From positions 186,001 to 250,000 of the forward strand of contig KB445814.1 of the NCBI GenBank assembly GCA_000320605.2: DNA of 64,000 bases, read 5' to 3'. The notes under the pieces are model-generated. The model was not told where the DNA came from, searched no databases, and saw only the letters and a program-made list of their open reading frames with translations. The stretch is from Gelatoporia subvermispora B (lineage: Eukaryota > Basidiomycota > Agaricomycetes > Polyporales > Gelatoporiaceae). Both the position numbers and the translations under genes were made by a program. This document shows, one piece after another, positions 21,875-33,054 of this stretch (positions are counted from its first letter, which is position 1; each line of letters opens with the position of its first letter).

Positions 21875-24239
21875 ATGAGTCGCAAGAATCGAGCCAACCC
21901 GCGTGCGCAAGCCGAGGTAAAGACCAAGCAAGAGGTGAAACCTAAAGTCATTATCGACACGAAGCCGCCGATCAAGATTGAGACGAAGACGCAACCAAAG
22001 CCAGAACCCAAAGCCCAAGTGAAGATAGAGACGCCGCAATTGCAGGAGTCATCGGCCTCGGAGAGGGTCAGACGTGAGTGGAGGAGTTTCCAGACATGGT
22101 TCGAGGCGCGTCACAAGGAAGAGGAGAAGAGGGTGCAGGATATGCTTGTCCCTTCAAACGGGAAGGGTGTCGCCGGAAGGCCTGCGAGCAAGGCGACTAC
22201 AGGCAGTAAATTGCCAGACAGTCTCTCGAGCCTCAATGTACTGGATCGTATCATGGTCGAACTAGTCCTCACCGCACGCGAAGAGTGGGAGGTGCGGTTG
22301 GACAAGACCGGCTTGCAACCGGAAGCGTGGACGGATATGACCCCTGCCGAGATGGAGGCTGTCGAAAGCACGCTTGGTCTCCCTGACGATATAGAGGCGA
22401 TGCTGCTCGGCCTCCCACCGCAGGTGGACGTCCGGCTCATGGCAGAGAAACTGTCTGCGAACCCGCTTGCGACGAGCAGAAACACCACCGGGTCGGCATC
22501 CCCTACTACTCAGCCGAAACAGCCATCTCCTCTGCGACAGTCGACGAGCGTTTCCAGTGAGCCACAGTGGGCCGACGTGAAGGCACAGCTAAGGAACAAT
22601 GCGCCGCAGTCATCGCGAACCTTTTCGTCCCAAAACGGCCGCGCAAGCGCGAATACTTTCCGTCGCGATGACTCGGTGAGTACAGCGGACGTGTTTATAA
22701 TGGACTGCAATTTACACAGCCCCATTGCGTAGGAGAGCAATCCGGCATGGACTACGTGGGCCGAGAAACCTTCGTTGAAAGTTTCGCCTAGGGACGCTCA
22801 GCCGCAGAACGCCACCAAGCCGACCAGCGCGGGCGTCATTAGACCATCCGCGACCTTCGCAGCCACTGCCCCTCCTACGCTAAATGACGACCCTGCTTCC
22901 TACATTAGCCCCGTGACCCTTGCTTCTTGCGATTTAACGCATGTTGAGCCCGACTTTGCTACAGCCATAGAGGATGCAGTCCGACAATTTCACGCGGCCG
23001 CAGCAGAGGCCGATATTGAGCTCGCGAAGAAGCTGTATTCGGGTCCTGTCGATGCCCCCTTCAGGGCGCGGTTACTGCACGAGCATCAGCAAGCCATGGA
23101 GAGGCTCGCGCGTCAGACGATGGAGAAACAGAGAGCTGTCTACGAAGCGGAGCGCACGAGACGAACGAACGAGTCGAGAGCCCGAGACCGTTTGCAAACC
23201 AAAACGCCGATCAATAGCACACGCTACACACTAGGCGACAGACCCACCACACCTGCCTCCGCCAGGCGTAACAACGATGAGATCCCGAGAGGAGCGTTCA
23301 TGTCACAAGAGTCCGACGCGGCGTTCGGCAACTCGATGGGCTTCCAATCCAAAGACAAGAAGAAAGGCAAGTGGGTACCTGAGCTGGAGGATGCAAAACA
23401 GAGCGAACCTGCTGGAAAGGGCAAGTCTGAGCCTATCACCAAAATTACTGCAAGTGGGCGCCGCCTGGCCACTCCTTCCCCTGCAGGATCTTCTCCAAAA
23501 CCTGCAGCATCGACATCTCGGCGGACAGTAACCGTCTCCGAGGAGCTAGATCCTGACGCGTTGAAAGATACCAAACTAGCCACGCCGACTGCGTCGGACA
23601 AGTCGAAGGTGAGTCATATGCAGGCATCGAATTGAATCGAATCGCTGAAACGATCCTTAGAAGGCGCAGGGATCGTCTAGCTCTCAATCTGCCAAGTCCG
23701 ATCGGCTTGCTTCTCAACCACCGATCCCAATATCACGTTCGTCTTCTGGCCAGCCACAGACCATTCCTCCGGACGCATGGGGCACGGACGAGGATGAGGA
23801 CGAGGATGGGGATGGCGGTTTGGAAGGCATCTTCCAGTTTGGAACGTCAGCGCTGGCCGCTCCAGAGCTCCTCGCAAGCTTGAGCTCTGACTCTGACAGC
23901 CCGCTCACGAGCCCCAAAGACTCCGCGTCATGGGGACTCGCCTCTAGAGGCTTTGGTGATGAGCCAAGAACGAAGGAGGAGGCAGGGAAGGGGATGTTCA
24001 CTCGAAGCACGTCGGCTTCGAAGTCTTCACTTTCTGGCTTCAGAGACTGGGGTCAGAACGCCAAAACACCTGGACCCGCGGCGAAAGGTCGGGAGATGTG
24101 GATACCCGCCCCAGCAGATGCATCCGGCGCGGACCAGTTCCTGAATATGGCGATGGCAAATCTCGAGCGAAAGACCAACAGTGGTGACTTGGAAGATGCG
24201 CTTAAAGTGTACGTGACGGCAAAACAGATACTTCGTTAA
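21875..24239 (+). CDS. Low-complexity conserved-type protein, function unknown
   Basis: Exons 21875-22675, 22733-23608 and 23661-24239 join in phase 0 to 751 aa (introns GTGAGT..CGTAG and GTGAGT..CTTAG). The first 55 residues are Lys/Pro-rich (KPxIKIET-type repeats). Residues 60-200 look folded and helical (RREWRSFQTWFEARHKEEEKRV; VLDRIMVELVLTAREEWEVRL; AEMEAVESTLGLPDDIEAMLLGLPP). A second helical part is near residues 320-400 (EPDFATAIEDAVRQFHAAAAEA, then a charged coiled-coil-like run). Much of the remainder is Ser/Pro/Thr-rich, with an acidic run DEDEDEDGDG. I recognise no catalytic motif. An alternative last splice near 24213 with an open frame at 24304-24459 (LMDDIVQDLLRIKHRAP) could extend the C-terminus. 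Confidence 0.75.
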
Positions 24240-26117
24240 GTCGATGAGCGAGAGCATGATCTGACAGGTGATTGTCGACGCTCCTTCACGTCGGACCGCA
24301 GTTAATGGATGACATTGTGCAGGATCTGCTCCGGATTAAGCACAGGGCGCCTGCTGCGTTCCCTCTACCTTGCGCAGTGTGGATTCGCGATGTACCTGAA
24401 GATGATACGCTGCTGACTTCGCCTGTTGCGGAGATCCATTTCTGGATTGTACGATGACATTGCAGTGGCATGGGCCCGAGTGGGCTGCGTTTGTAGACCG
24501 TGATATATGTGGAGTCTGGTTGACAGTGAACCTATGTAGGATATATTATCTATGTGTCACCGGGTGTAAACGTTTCGACTGGAACATGTCAATACGAAGA
24601 AGATTTCAATATGCACTGGACGCGTCAGCTAACAGATGGATTCACTTTGATCTCCTTTGCGCATACGAGTCGCTTACAGCGCATCGGCGGTCATGATGTT
24701 GCCAATGGAGCGATCTGGCCATCATGATCCCGCGATGCAGGCCAGGAAAAACAAGGCAGGAGAGAATCGATGGCGCGCGATGTGCTGGAATCAACCTCGC
24801 GTGCACACCACCCGGCGTCGAACGGGGCGGTCGTGAAATCACATCAGAGTTTGGTGCGTCACAGTGCGATGACACGTCGAGGCGCCCCTGGACCTGAGGG
24901 TGTAAATTCGGTCGACGTCCACTTCTTGCGCCATGGATTCCAAAATAGTCGAGTGGGACGACTTAGCTTGTGGTCCCGCTACGTAAATCGACACAGGCAC
25001 CTTGTGGGTGTGGACGCCCTTCCGAACGATGCGGGCGGCCAGCTGGCGCGCCTGCGTCAAGTGAAGTACGAGGATCTTCTTATGTCAGTGGGAGCAGAAT
25101 GTGACAGTGCACGAAGATGCGATTTGCGGCCAGCGATGAGCGTGCTACTGTGACGATTCGCTGCGGCGCTGCACTGCCATGGCTTGCAACATCATTTTCA
25201 ACTCGCCACGGCAAAATGAAAGGCACGCACATCTGCAGTCAGTGAGCTGCGGATTTACCGGTGTGTCAGCCTAATTGCAAATGTTTTCTAGCAGGTTCGT
25301 AAGATGTGCCATGCTGCTGTGTTAAGTATAGGTGGAATCAGGTGTACGTACCGAATAACGGGATTGCGATGAAGTCACCGAAGATCGCAAGGCTTTATGG
25401 TTCGAGATTGATATCAGACGGTGCGAGGTGCAGTGTTAGTTGTAAAACTGGACCTAACGATTTCTATTGTGGTATTAGATACAGCTACTGTTACACAATG
25501 TTACACTAATTTTGACTGCACAACAATTCTCGCGCGCGCGGTGCGTCCTTGGTGGCACGGGCGCGCCCCGGGCCCCTATAATGCGAATATCACAACTTGA
25601 ACAACAGTGAGAACAAAACAGTCGAGAGCAGGGCCGAGAGGAGACGAACGGAAGGGAAACGGATAATGTAAACCAATGAGTCCATGGACGCGTACGGGCG
25701 GGACTGCAGCCGGAGAACCTTGACGAGGTGGGCGCCGACAGATATAATGTTGAGTAACGAGTGACGGGTGCGATTTGATACAAGGAGTGTGTCGCGCGTA
25801 TGAAACCAGATACACAGCAGTTGAGGTGCTTGATACAGAAAAGACAGTGTGCGTGCCAGAGATGCAAGTCGAGAAGTGAACGAGTGTGTGAATAGTGTTT
25901 AATACAGTGTCGGCGCGCCGCCGGTTCTTGAAATGTTCGTTGTATTATTGGGTTGGTCGATGCAAAGTCCAGTGAGCCTCCATATAGGTAGATCATATAG
26001 CCATATATCCTATCGCCTGTCGCGCTCGCGCGAGCAGGCTCTCTAGTTAATGTAATGCCAGGCCAGGCTTACGCGCCCGACACCTTCGATATAGACTTGC
26101 GCATGTAGACGGCACAC
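24240..26117. other. Intergenic region, no supported gene
   Basis: An open plus-strand frame at 24304-24459, preceded by an AG, might be a terminal exon of the previous gene. No other coding signal is convincing. The part from about 25500 rightwards is probably the 3' region of the next (minus-strand) gene. Confidence 0.4.
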
Positions 26118-27761
26118 CTACAACTCATACATTAGCCTCCGTTTGCACATCGGGAGCCCGTATTTCAGGAACATATCACGTACCGTATCGGCGACCTCCC
26201 GGTCCTTCCAGTACACGTGTAGGCTGCCGTCGTCCTTACGCTCGACTTTCCGCAGTGGGCCGAAGTTCTCGCACCACTTGATCGCGTTCTCGTAACGGCG
26301 CTTCTGCTCTGCCTTGCGGTGCGCAAGGTCGAGATCGCTCAGGTGCGCCTTACTGAACGCGGCGGTCTCAACGCCCTCGGAGAGGGGCGCACCACTAATG
26401 ACGAGCTTGCGTGCACGGCGCTTCGTACGCTTCAGCGCAGAGAAGAGCGAGGGCGGGCGTGTGGGGAAGAGGAAGGATGCAGTTGGGGTGCCGGGCGACG
26501 GCAGGGGGAGTGTTGGCTCGGGCGGCGGGGTCGAGCGCTCGTCCACAGTCATGTCGACGAACGAGGTATTCTTGGAGCTGCCCATGTCGTGCTCATCAGG
26601 GAAGAAAGACTCCGAAGTGGGCGAGAATGGGTCGGAGCTCGGCGTGCGTGGGGAGTCGGCAGGGGTGATGAGCGAGCTGACGGAGCTCGAGACGGAGGAG
26701 GACGCGGAGATGCCCGGGGGCACGACCATCTCGAAGAGCGGCTCCTTGGACGTCGAGCGGCGCGCATCGATGGACGGCCGCGCGCTCGGCGCGGCGGTCG
26801 CAGCGGGCGCCTTGCCGAGGGAGCCAGAGCGGCCGCGCGAGATCGAGATCAAGCTCATGAGCCTGTCGCGCTTGCGGCCCTTGTTCGGCTGTGCGCCGGA
26901 TGTGCTTGCATTCGCATCCGCGACGGCGGGAGGTGTGTACGAGGATGGTGCGGGGCGCGACGCGATGGAGTCGAGCGACCACCGCGAAGCGAGTTGCGGC
27001 TCGTCCTCCTCTTCGATGTTAAGTGCGGGGCGCGCGCACGTGCTAGGTACGCACGCTGTCGCCGCACGAGGTCGCGGAACCGTCGCGCTGCTTCCGTTGG
27101 ACAACGATGATAGCGAGGGCCGTGGAGGGATCAGGGTAACTGTGGACGCAGAAGAGGATGTTGACATATATTGCGCGCGTAGCTGTGGGGAGGAAGTAGA
27201 TGTCATCAGGGTCGGCAGGGCCGGGCGCTGCTTGCGCACCGGCGGGGGATGGGTGTACGACGAGCCCGGCGTGACCGCCATTGACTGCCGTGGTGTATCG
27301 AAGCTGCTGCGGCCAACACTGCCCGAGCCGGTGAGAACGCTACCGCTCCTGCTGCGCACAGATGAGGTAGGAGTGGCAACTTTCTCGACAACAGAGGGCT
27401 CAGTCGGATCAACGTAGACTCCAGCGCGCTTCTCTGTCTCCGTCTCGCGATCTCCGAGCAGATCGAGCGTTGAGGAGATGGACGGGTACGTCGCGTGTCG
27501 ATGCGTGGGCGCCGCACGGGGTGGGGTGTTCCGGAGTGATGCTGTGCTCACCGTCGACGTCGAGGGCGGACGCGAGCGGGGGAATGTGCGGGCCTGCGGA
27601 GACAGCGGCGGAGATGCGGGAGGGGAGGGGAACTGTGCCAATTGCGGCGATACTGGTGGGGTGAGTGAGAGCGGCGAGTTGGCGAATATTCGGGGTGAGC
27701 GCGGGGACGGCGGTGGGGGCGGCGGCGAGCGCTGTGGATGGTAGCGCGGGGATCGTGGCAC
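26118..27761 (-). CDS. Pro/Ser-rich disordered protein, function unknown
   Basis: One long frame of about 547 codons, rich in Pro, Ser and Thr for its first 400 residues. It then has a basic run (KRTKRRARKL) and an ordered C-terminus (LSDLDLAHRKAEQKRRYENAIKWCENFGPLRKVERKDDGSLHVYWKDREVADTVRDMFLKYG, in two parts). That C-terminus resembles half of an RNA-recognition-type fold in rhythm but lacks clear RNP motifs. The frame begins with GTG, not ATG. A good acceptor (TTATCCCCAG) lies just upstream near 27775, so a short first exon with the true start probably lies to the right and was not identified. A strong GC bias makes long shadow frames on the other strand. Confidence 0.7.
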   Translation of the reverse strand: MPRSPRYHPQRSPPPPPPSPRSPRIFANSPLSLTPPVSPQLAQFPSPPASPPLSPQARTFPRSRPPSTSTVSTASLRNTPPRAAPTHRHATYPSISSTLDLLGDRETETEKRAGVYVDPTEPSVVEKVATPTSSVRSRSGSVLTGSGSVGRSSFDTPRQSMAVTPGSSYTHPPPVRKQRPALPTLMTSTSSPQLRAQYMSTSSSASTVTLIPPRPSLSSLSNGSSATVPRPRAATACVPSTCARPALNIEEEDEPQLASRWSLDSIASRPAPSSYTPPAVADANASTSGAQPNKGRKRDRLMSLISISRGRSGSLGKAPAATAAPSARPSIDARRSTSKEPLFEMVVPPGISASSSVSSSVSSLITPADSPRTPSSDPFSPTSESFFPDEHDMGSSKNTSFVDMTVDERSTPPPEPTLPLPSPGTPTASFLFPTRPPSLFSALKRTKRRARKLVISGAPLSEGVETAAFSKAHLSDLDLAHRKAEQKRRYENAIKWCENFGPLRKVERKDDGSLHVYWKDREVADTVRDMFLKYGLPMCKRRLMYEL

Positions 27762-28295
27762 CTCGGGAAGCGGCTGGGGATAACTTATGCATCAATATCG
27801 GATGCCCAGAGCGGTGAGTCCTGAGAAATAAATCCCCCAACAAAATCTCGGGAAAGTGCCTCTAGCTCCGATGGGAATGAATGGGACTGAACATTCACAT
27901 CGCAAAATCCGACATGATGTCTTGCAAGACATGTCCGTACTTCGAAACATTGATTCCTGTTCTGCTCGCTTGCAGGTACAAGTCCCGTTTTGCGAGGTGT
28001 ACATCTGCCACACCGGACAGCTATTCCGCATTCGGCCAGATTCAGCCACACGGTCACGGCCCTTGCCGACTCGCTTGCCGCGTCGACTTGTAACTCCGCG
28101 CGGGCACTGCCGATGACAGCAGCTGACGCCGATCGTAATCGGCAGGCTCGCGCGCGCTGCGATCAGCCCCGTTCTTTTCAGGTCTGGAAGAAGTTGAAAT
28201 TATGATCTCGCGTATACTTGCGCTACTTCCTTGATGCGGACAACGGAGGGCCCGCATCACGGAGGGCGCGAGAGGACGCGACCGCGACGCAACGA
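27762..28295. other. Between two minus-strand genes; unplaced first exon likely
   Basis: The minus frame at 28057-27785 ends SFPSELEALSRDFVGGF..SPLWASDIDA and looks coding. It may be the missing first exon of the gene to the left, but I found no donor that joins it. Confidence 0.3.
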
Positions 28296-29234
28296 CTAGC
28301 GTTTTGTCGCAGTGACAACGCGCTGCAAGGGATCTAGGCTCACCTTCTCGTCGTTGGGCTCGTATAATTTGACTGAACGACGCGACGGACTCGACGGTTT
28401 CGACTGAGGTGGAGAGAAAAACGTCGGGTCGTAGATGTGTGGGCTGCACGCGTCGGAACCCTCATCGTCTTCTGGCAAAAGATCAATCAACGCGTAAAGG
28501 AAACAAGTCGCGCGACCACCCACCTAGGTAGGGTAGACTGACCGCCGAGTCGGCGGCCTCATCCAGTGCCCACTGGAGTTCGGTTTGAATCCAGTCGTCA
28601 GTACCCAAATCCATGTACGAGCTCCTGTCTGGAATGTGCGGGTTGTCCGGCGCGTCAGCATGCTCTTGCAAGCGCAGTTGCTGAAGCAGGTCGCCGAGCT
28701 TCGGGTCTATGGCGCATTTCGACCCGGCGACGGACCGTTTGGCGAGCGATGACTGCATGTGGGAGGGCCGGTACGCTGTAGAGGAAAAGTTGGATGCGAT
28801 GACTCGATGAGGGGGCGGTATTAAATGATACGTAAAGTCACACACCTCGTGCGGGCCAGGCAGGGAGGATCGGTGAGCACGGGGTTGACGTCGGTGACGT
28901 CCGGGAGGGCGGGGGCGGAAAGGTAAATACTGATCAAGGCGGGTGCAGGCACGCGAAGACTGCCGCGTGCGGGAAAGAAGCAGTTGGCGAGCGTTGGCGG
29001 TGTGTCGTGCGGAGAGGCTCGCAGGGGGGCCGGAGGGAGCACGCTCAAGACGGCATGTGCATGGGGTATTTGAGGAGTGAGCGATTGCGGTGATGCCTTA
29101 CGCCCGTTCGGTTCAATTTTCATCAAATCTGGAAGTTCTCGAACGGTGGGATGCGAATGCATGCGAAATCGCCAGCTTCCGTCCCAAATTGTCGGCAAGC
29201 CTCTTGCCACAGCTCTGCCAAGTTCTGCCCGCAT
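28296..29234 (-). CDS. Small disordered protein, function unknown
   Basis: Three pieces splice in frame on the minus strand: about 29234-28852, 28774-28540 and 28487-28296. Introns are GTGTGA..CTACAG and GTGGGT..TGCCAG. The first piece is Pro/Ala-rich (VLSVLPPAPLRASPHD.., LISIYLSAPALPDVTDVNPV). The second has DPKLGDLLQQLRLQEHAD and WIQTELQWALDEAADSAVSLPYL. The third is acidic and Ser/Pro-rich and ends with a short basic tail. The two introns and the later exons look firm. The start (29234, or a later Met) is uncertain. No recognised domain. Confidence 0.5.
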
Positions 29235-30471
29235 CCCTGGCTCGGCCGCTGAGGTAAGCACCACCTCAGAGTCAAAATCTCCGCCAATGGCAGGCCGCGT
29301 GGGCGCCGTACACCCCGGCTAAGTCCGGCCCCAGCCGGCTGGTTTCCGCTACGAGCCTCCGCCAGTCCGTTTTGCCGGCCCACGCGAGCAATGGGTTGCC
29401 GGTATGTCGTCTCCGCAGCGAGTCGCAGGCCGCGACAAACACCCGCGAGCACGCTTGGCTCGAGCTTCGTTCTCATCTCGACGCTGCGGACGTTTTCAGA
29501 ATATCCACGCTACGGCCTCAGCTGCAGCTGCACCCCAAATCCTCCTTCTGCGTCCGATTTTCGTTGCCTCGCGTTCGCTGCTCATTTGCCAAGAACCGCC
29601 GGAAGTCTCCCAGGCTGGGAATGCGCCAGACCCGTTTGCGCAGGACTTAATGTGGAATTACGACCGCCACCGCACACCCTATGGATGGATCCTGAGCCAC
29701 AGCGCAACTCGTGCACACAAAATGCGCTCAATTTCCAGCAATATTTCCGCACACAGCGCGCCGCGGGCGCCGGCGATAAACGCCACTCTCTCCGACGTCT
29801 GCGCTTGGGGAATAGAGCACGGGATGCCTGCCCGTCCTTTGCCCATCTGCGTATTTCCCCGTGCAGGAACGGTCCCGAGAGAGGAGCCTCGCCGCGCTCG
29901 CCGTGATCGAATAACTCGTAATGGGACTTGAGCGGCCGGACGCGTGCCTAGGCGTCGAGGCCGGCGTGCTGTCGCTGCCGCATTCGGCGATAACGCAACC
30001 TTCTCCCATGTCGACCATGATCGATGCGTGCGTTGCGGCAGCGGCTTCCCGCTTTTCAGCCTCGCCACATGCCGGCGTACATCCAGTGGTCACCTCACGA
30101 CATAAGTCGAACTCAAACCTTGATTCCGAAACCTCTGTTCTCTAAATCTCTGGCAAGTGTCTGGGGATGAAGAAGGGGGCAAAAGGGAGGTCAGGTGCCT
30201 TGACCATATGAATCATGTTCCAAACCCGTCGCCTTCCCCTCCAGCGTCATGTTTGATTCCGTCATATTCAATTCTCTATGCTTAATTCCCGCGATTTCTT
30301 TGTAAAGGACCATGCCTTGAGGCTGTCGCTCATCCGCACGAAGCCCCAGCTCAATTTCGCTCACATTCCGCCCACCGTTTTCCTCCACTTCCAGTCCGCA
30401 ACGACAGATGCTATGTATAGCGAACGCGATGGTTCTCGTACGCGAGCTGTCCATCACTGCTGCCGTGTCAG
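29235..30471. other. GC-rich intergenic region
   Basis: Several overlapping open frames occur on the plus strand at 29372-29931, but all are explained by high GC content. None has family or splice support. Confidence 0.4.
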
Positions 30472-33054
30472 TGCGTTGCCTCTGCTGCGCCCAGGCCCGT
30501 GCGGTCCTACCGGGTGCTCATCTCAGCGTTCAGAGGGACGGGTTCGATGATACCGAACATATGTTCACGGAGGCCTCGGAATCGGGATTCAATTACAGGA
30601 AAGGCCCTTCTGCTCGATGTCTCGGCACCGGAAGCAGTGCGCACAATGCAAGGTACATTGCGAGTGCAATCGGGCCTTCCGATCCCTCCTAAACCCATGC
30701 ACCCGGAGCCATCTTGGTATGTCGCTCTTCTGACACCTGCCCGGGACAGAGATAGTGTTGTTGCGGCAACGGATACGGCTGCCCGGGCATTCTGCACGGT
30801 CCCGGTGCCTACCTCGAAGCCGGTCGTAGTGATGCTGATAGCTATGTATGTCCTTCGAGTGTCGATCACGATGTCCGGAGCGGTCCATGTACCTGAGGTG
30901 CATCAGTCCGTTGGACTGCCCAGGGACGAACAGTAGTGCGCTCCCGGTGGTTATGTTATATCATTCTCCAGTTGGTACCTTCACCGTGTAGATAAGTGCT
31001 ACTATCCCCGCCCCGAGCACATGGGCGCAGTCCGCCTTGTCGTCGGCGTATCCTTCAGTTCCTGACGCATTCACACGCTCGATCTCGCCATCGACAAGGC
31101 CCCCCGATCTCCATATGTTCGAACATTTGAACTAATGATAGACTGCACCCTACTACCCCAGCGGCGTGTTCAGCCTCTCGACGGTCAATACTTCTTGTTC
31201 CCCGCGAGCAAACCTCCCGGAGCCCGAACAGGAAGCACTTGTGCCTGCCCTCTCTGGGCTGCTACCACATCCGAGCGGCGGTCACGTGTATCTGCCAATA
31301 CATCCGCTTCCCTTCTTGCTTTCGCCCAACACTTGTTTTGCGTCTGCGCTATCGCCAGAATTCTGAGGCACCTCGCACGGTTCTATATCGGTGCACATCG
31401 GCCACCGGACAGTGACGAATGCGGTCGTTCGCGAATATCTCCACTTCTAGCCGACCTTGATCGACGCACGGAATCCCAATCTGCATCCGGATAGCTGGAA
31501 CCACTGACCTACCAATGGTATGCACTCTAATAATACGAGTCTCTTAACCTTCAGTGGCCGGAACGTTTGCGCTGCCGGATTGTGCTGAGCCCCGCAGTGT
31601 GTGAGGTAGGAGATTACCCCAGGCCAGCCCGAGCAGTGCAGCTTGTGCGAAAGCGAACAGCGGGCTCGTCGGATATGCACACGCAGTTTCCAGTCGGACA
31701 GCAGACGTGCGCAGACACGGACGCGCCGCGCATCCCAGCCAATTCTGTTCGGGCCCTCGGCCGCACCTGCGAGCTTCAAGGGCAGCCACACTCCTCGAAC
31801 CCGATGCCCAGCGCGAGCCCGATCCGGCGCGTCGTCGCGGCCTGCGCGCAGCGGCGCATCACTTCTCCACCGCTTGCGCAGGCTGTCGCGCGGCGCGATC
31901 GGCGTAGCCGCCGGCAGACGAGGCGGAGCGTGTTGTGGGCGAGGGCGGCTCCAAGGCTCTCCAAAGCTTCGGAGGCCCGGCGGTGCGCGGCGTTGTGTGG
32001 CCGCAGACAGCCCCGGGTCTCCGTCTTCCAGGCATCGGGCGTCGATTCTGGGTGGTCTGTTTCCCTCTACCCCGTCCTATTCTCCTAGGCGTCCATCCAC
32101 CATCGACGGCGCGACGACTGGCTGCGCAGCGCTACGAGCACCTCGACTCCCAGCCGCAGCGTCGCCGCCGCCGAGGCTGCGTGCGCCAGACGTATGGCAT
32201 TGACAAATGTGCCAGTGGCGCCGACCGATGCGTGTCCAGCATTGAAGAGCGCATCTCTGGTTCGTGTTCGAACCGACGATTCGACAGTTCCTGGCTGGCA
32301 GCCCCGATCGCCCTTGAATGCATTCTCTTTCGCCCTTCGCGATATTGTGGACGCTGAAGCATGACGCTGCATGCATCGATGGACACTTTGTGAGAGTTCC
32401 TCGCGTGCTTGGCGGCTCGGCCTCGCATCTATCCTCCGTGCTTGTCTCGACATCGACATCGATGATGATTGCGATTACGATCCGCGCACAAACAGCCTCG
32501 GCGAAATCCTCACACTCGGTGCTCGTCTCGGCGCCCTCTTAGCGACACACCCGCCTCTCCCGTCGTTGCCGCGGCGATTCTCGCGTAGCATTGCAGTCCC
32601 CTCGATCCCGGCTGCACGCTGACCGCCTCTGACCGCTCGGTCCGCTCTAACCTGGCGCAAGTCTGGGCCCTGCGCGGCTCCCTACGCGCCCCGCGGGAGA
32701 AGGGAAGAAGCAGCCGGGACGAACGCACGTGACGTACCCGATAGGCGCAACCTCTCGCGCGCGCCTGCTGCCTTGCCGCCGATCGCAGCGCGCTTGCCTG
32801 CCTGCTGTTTTGTTTCGGACGCGAATGTATCTCGTAGACGACGGGCCGCGGCGGAGCGATAAGAGGCAGTTCGCTAGCCGTGTTGTAGGCAACTTGTTTC
32901 TCCTGCTCAGCAAAGTGTTCACGACGCGCGGCGAGTCAATGGAACGGTGTTGCGACAACGTGTCTCCGGAACAGGACGAGACTACAGTCGGAGCGCGCTG
33001 TCCGATAACCTCATGTCTCCGTTTACGGAGGATCAGGAAGATGACTTTACTTGA
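30472..33054 (+). CDS. Probable multi-exon gene, product unknown (approximate)
   Basis: A chain of coding-like segments can be spliced in order: 30472-30845, 30907-30946, 30992-31057, 31142-about 31360, 31555-about 32037, 32089-32346 and 32395-about 32500, then a segment near 32590-32710 (SVRSNLAQVWALRGSLRAPREK) and one near 32911-33054 ending DNLMSPFTEDQEDDFT, TGA. Splice signals are good at 30846 (GTATGT..ATCAG), 31518 (GTATGC, CTAAT branch word, TTCAG) and 32910 (CTCAG). Other joins are weaker, and the start codon is not settled. The peptide is Arg/Ser/Pro-rich with an acidic stretch (LDIDIDDDCDYDPRTNSLGEIL). I do not recognise it, and it may be more than one gene. Confidence 0.35.

Noticed and set aside
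24304..24459. Extra terminal exon of the 21875-24239 gene
   Set aside because: Plausible acceptor but an alternative stop already ends the gene cleanly; kept only as a possibility.
26314..27417. A 367-codon open frame on the plus strand
   Set aside because: It lies antisense to the 26118-27761 gene and its composition mirrors that gene's Ser/Pro codons. High GC alone explains it.
29372..29931. Two overlapping plus-strand frames of 171-175 codons
   Set aside because: GC-rich, overlapping in different frames, with no splice or family signal.
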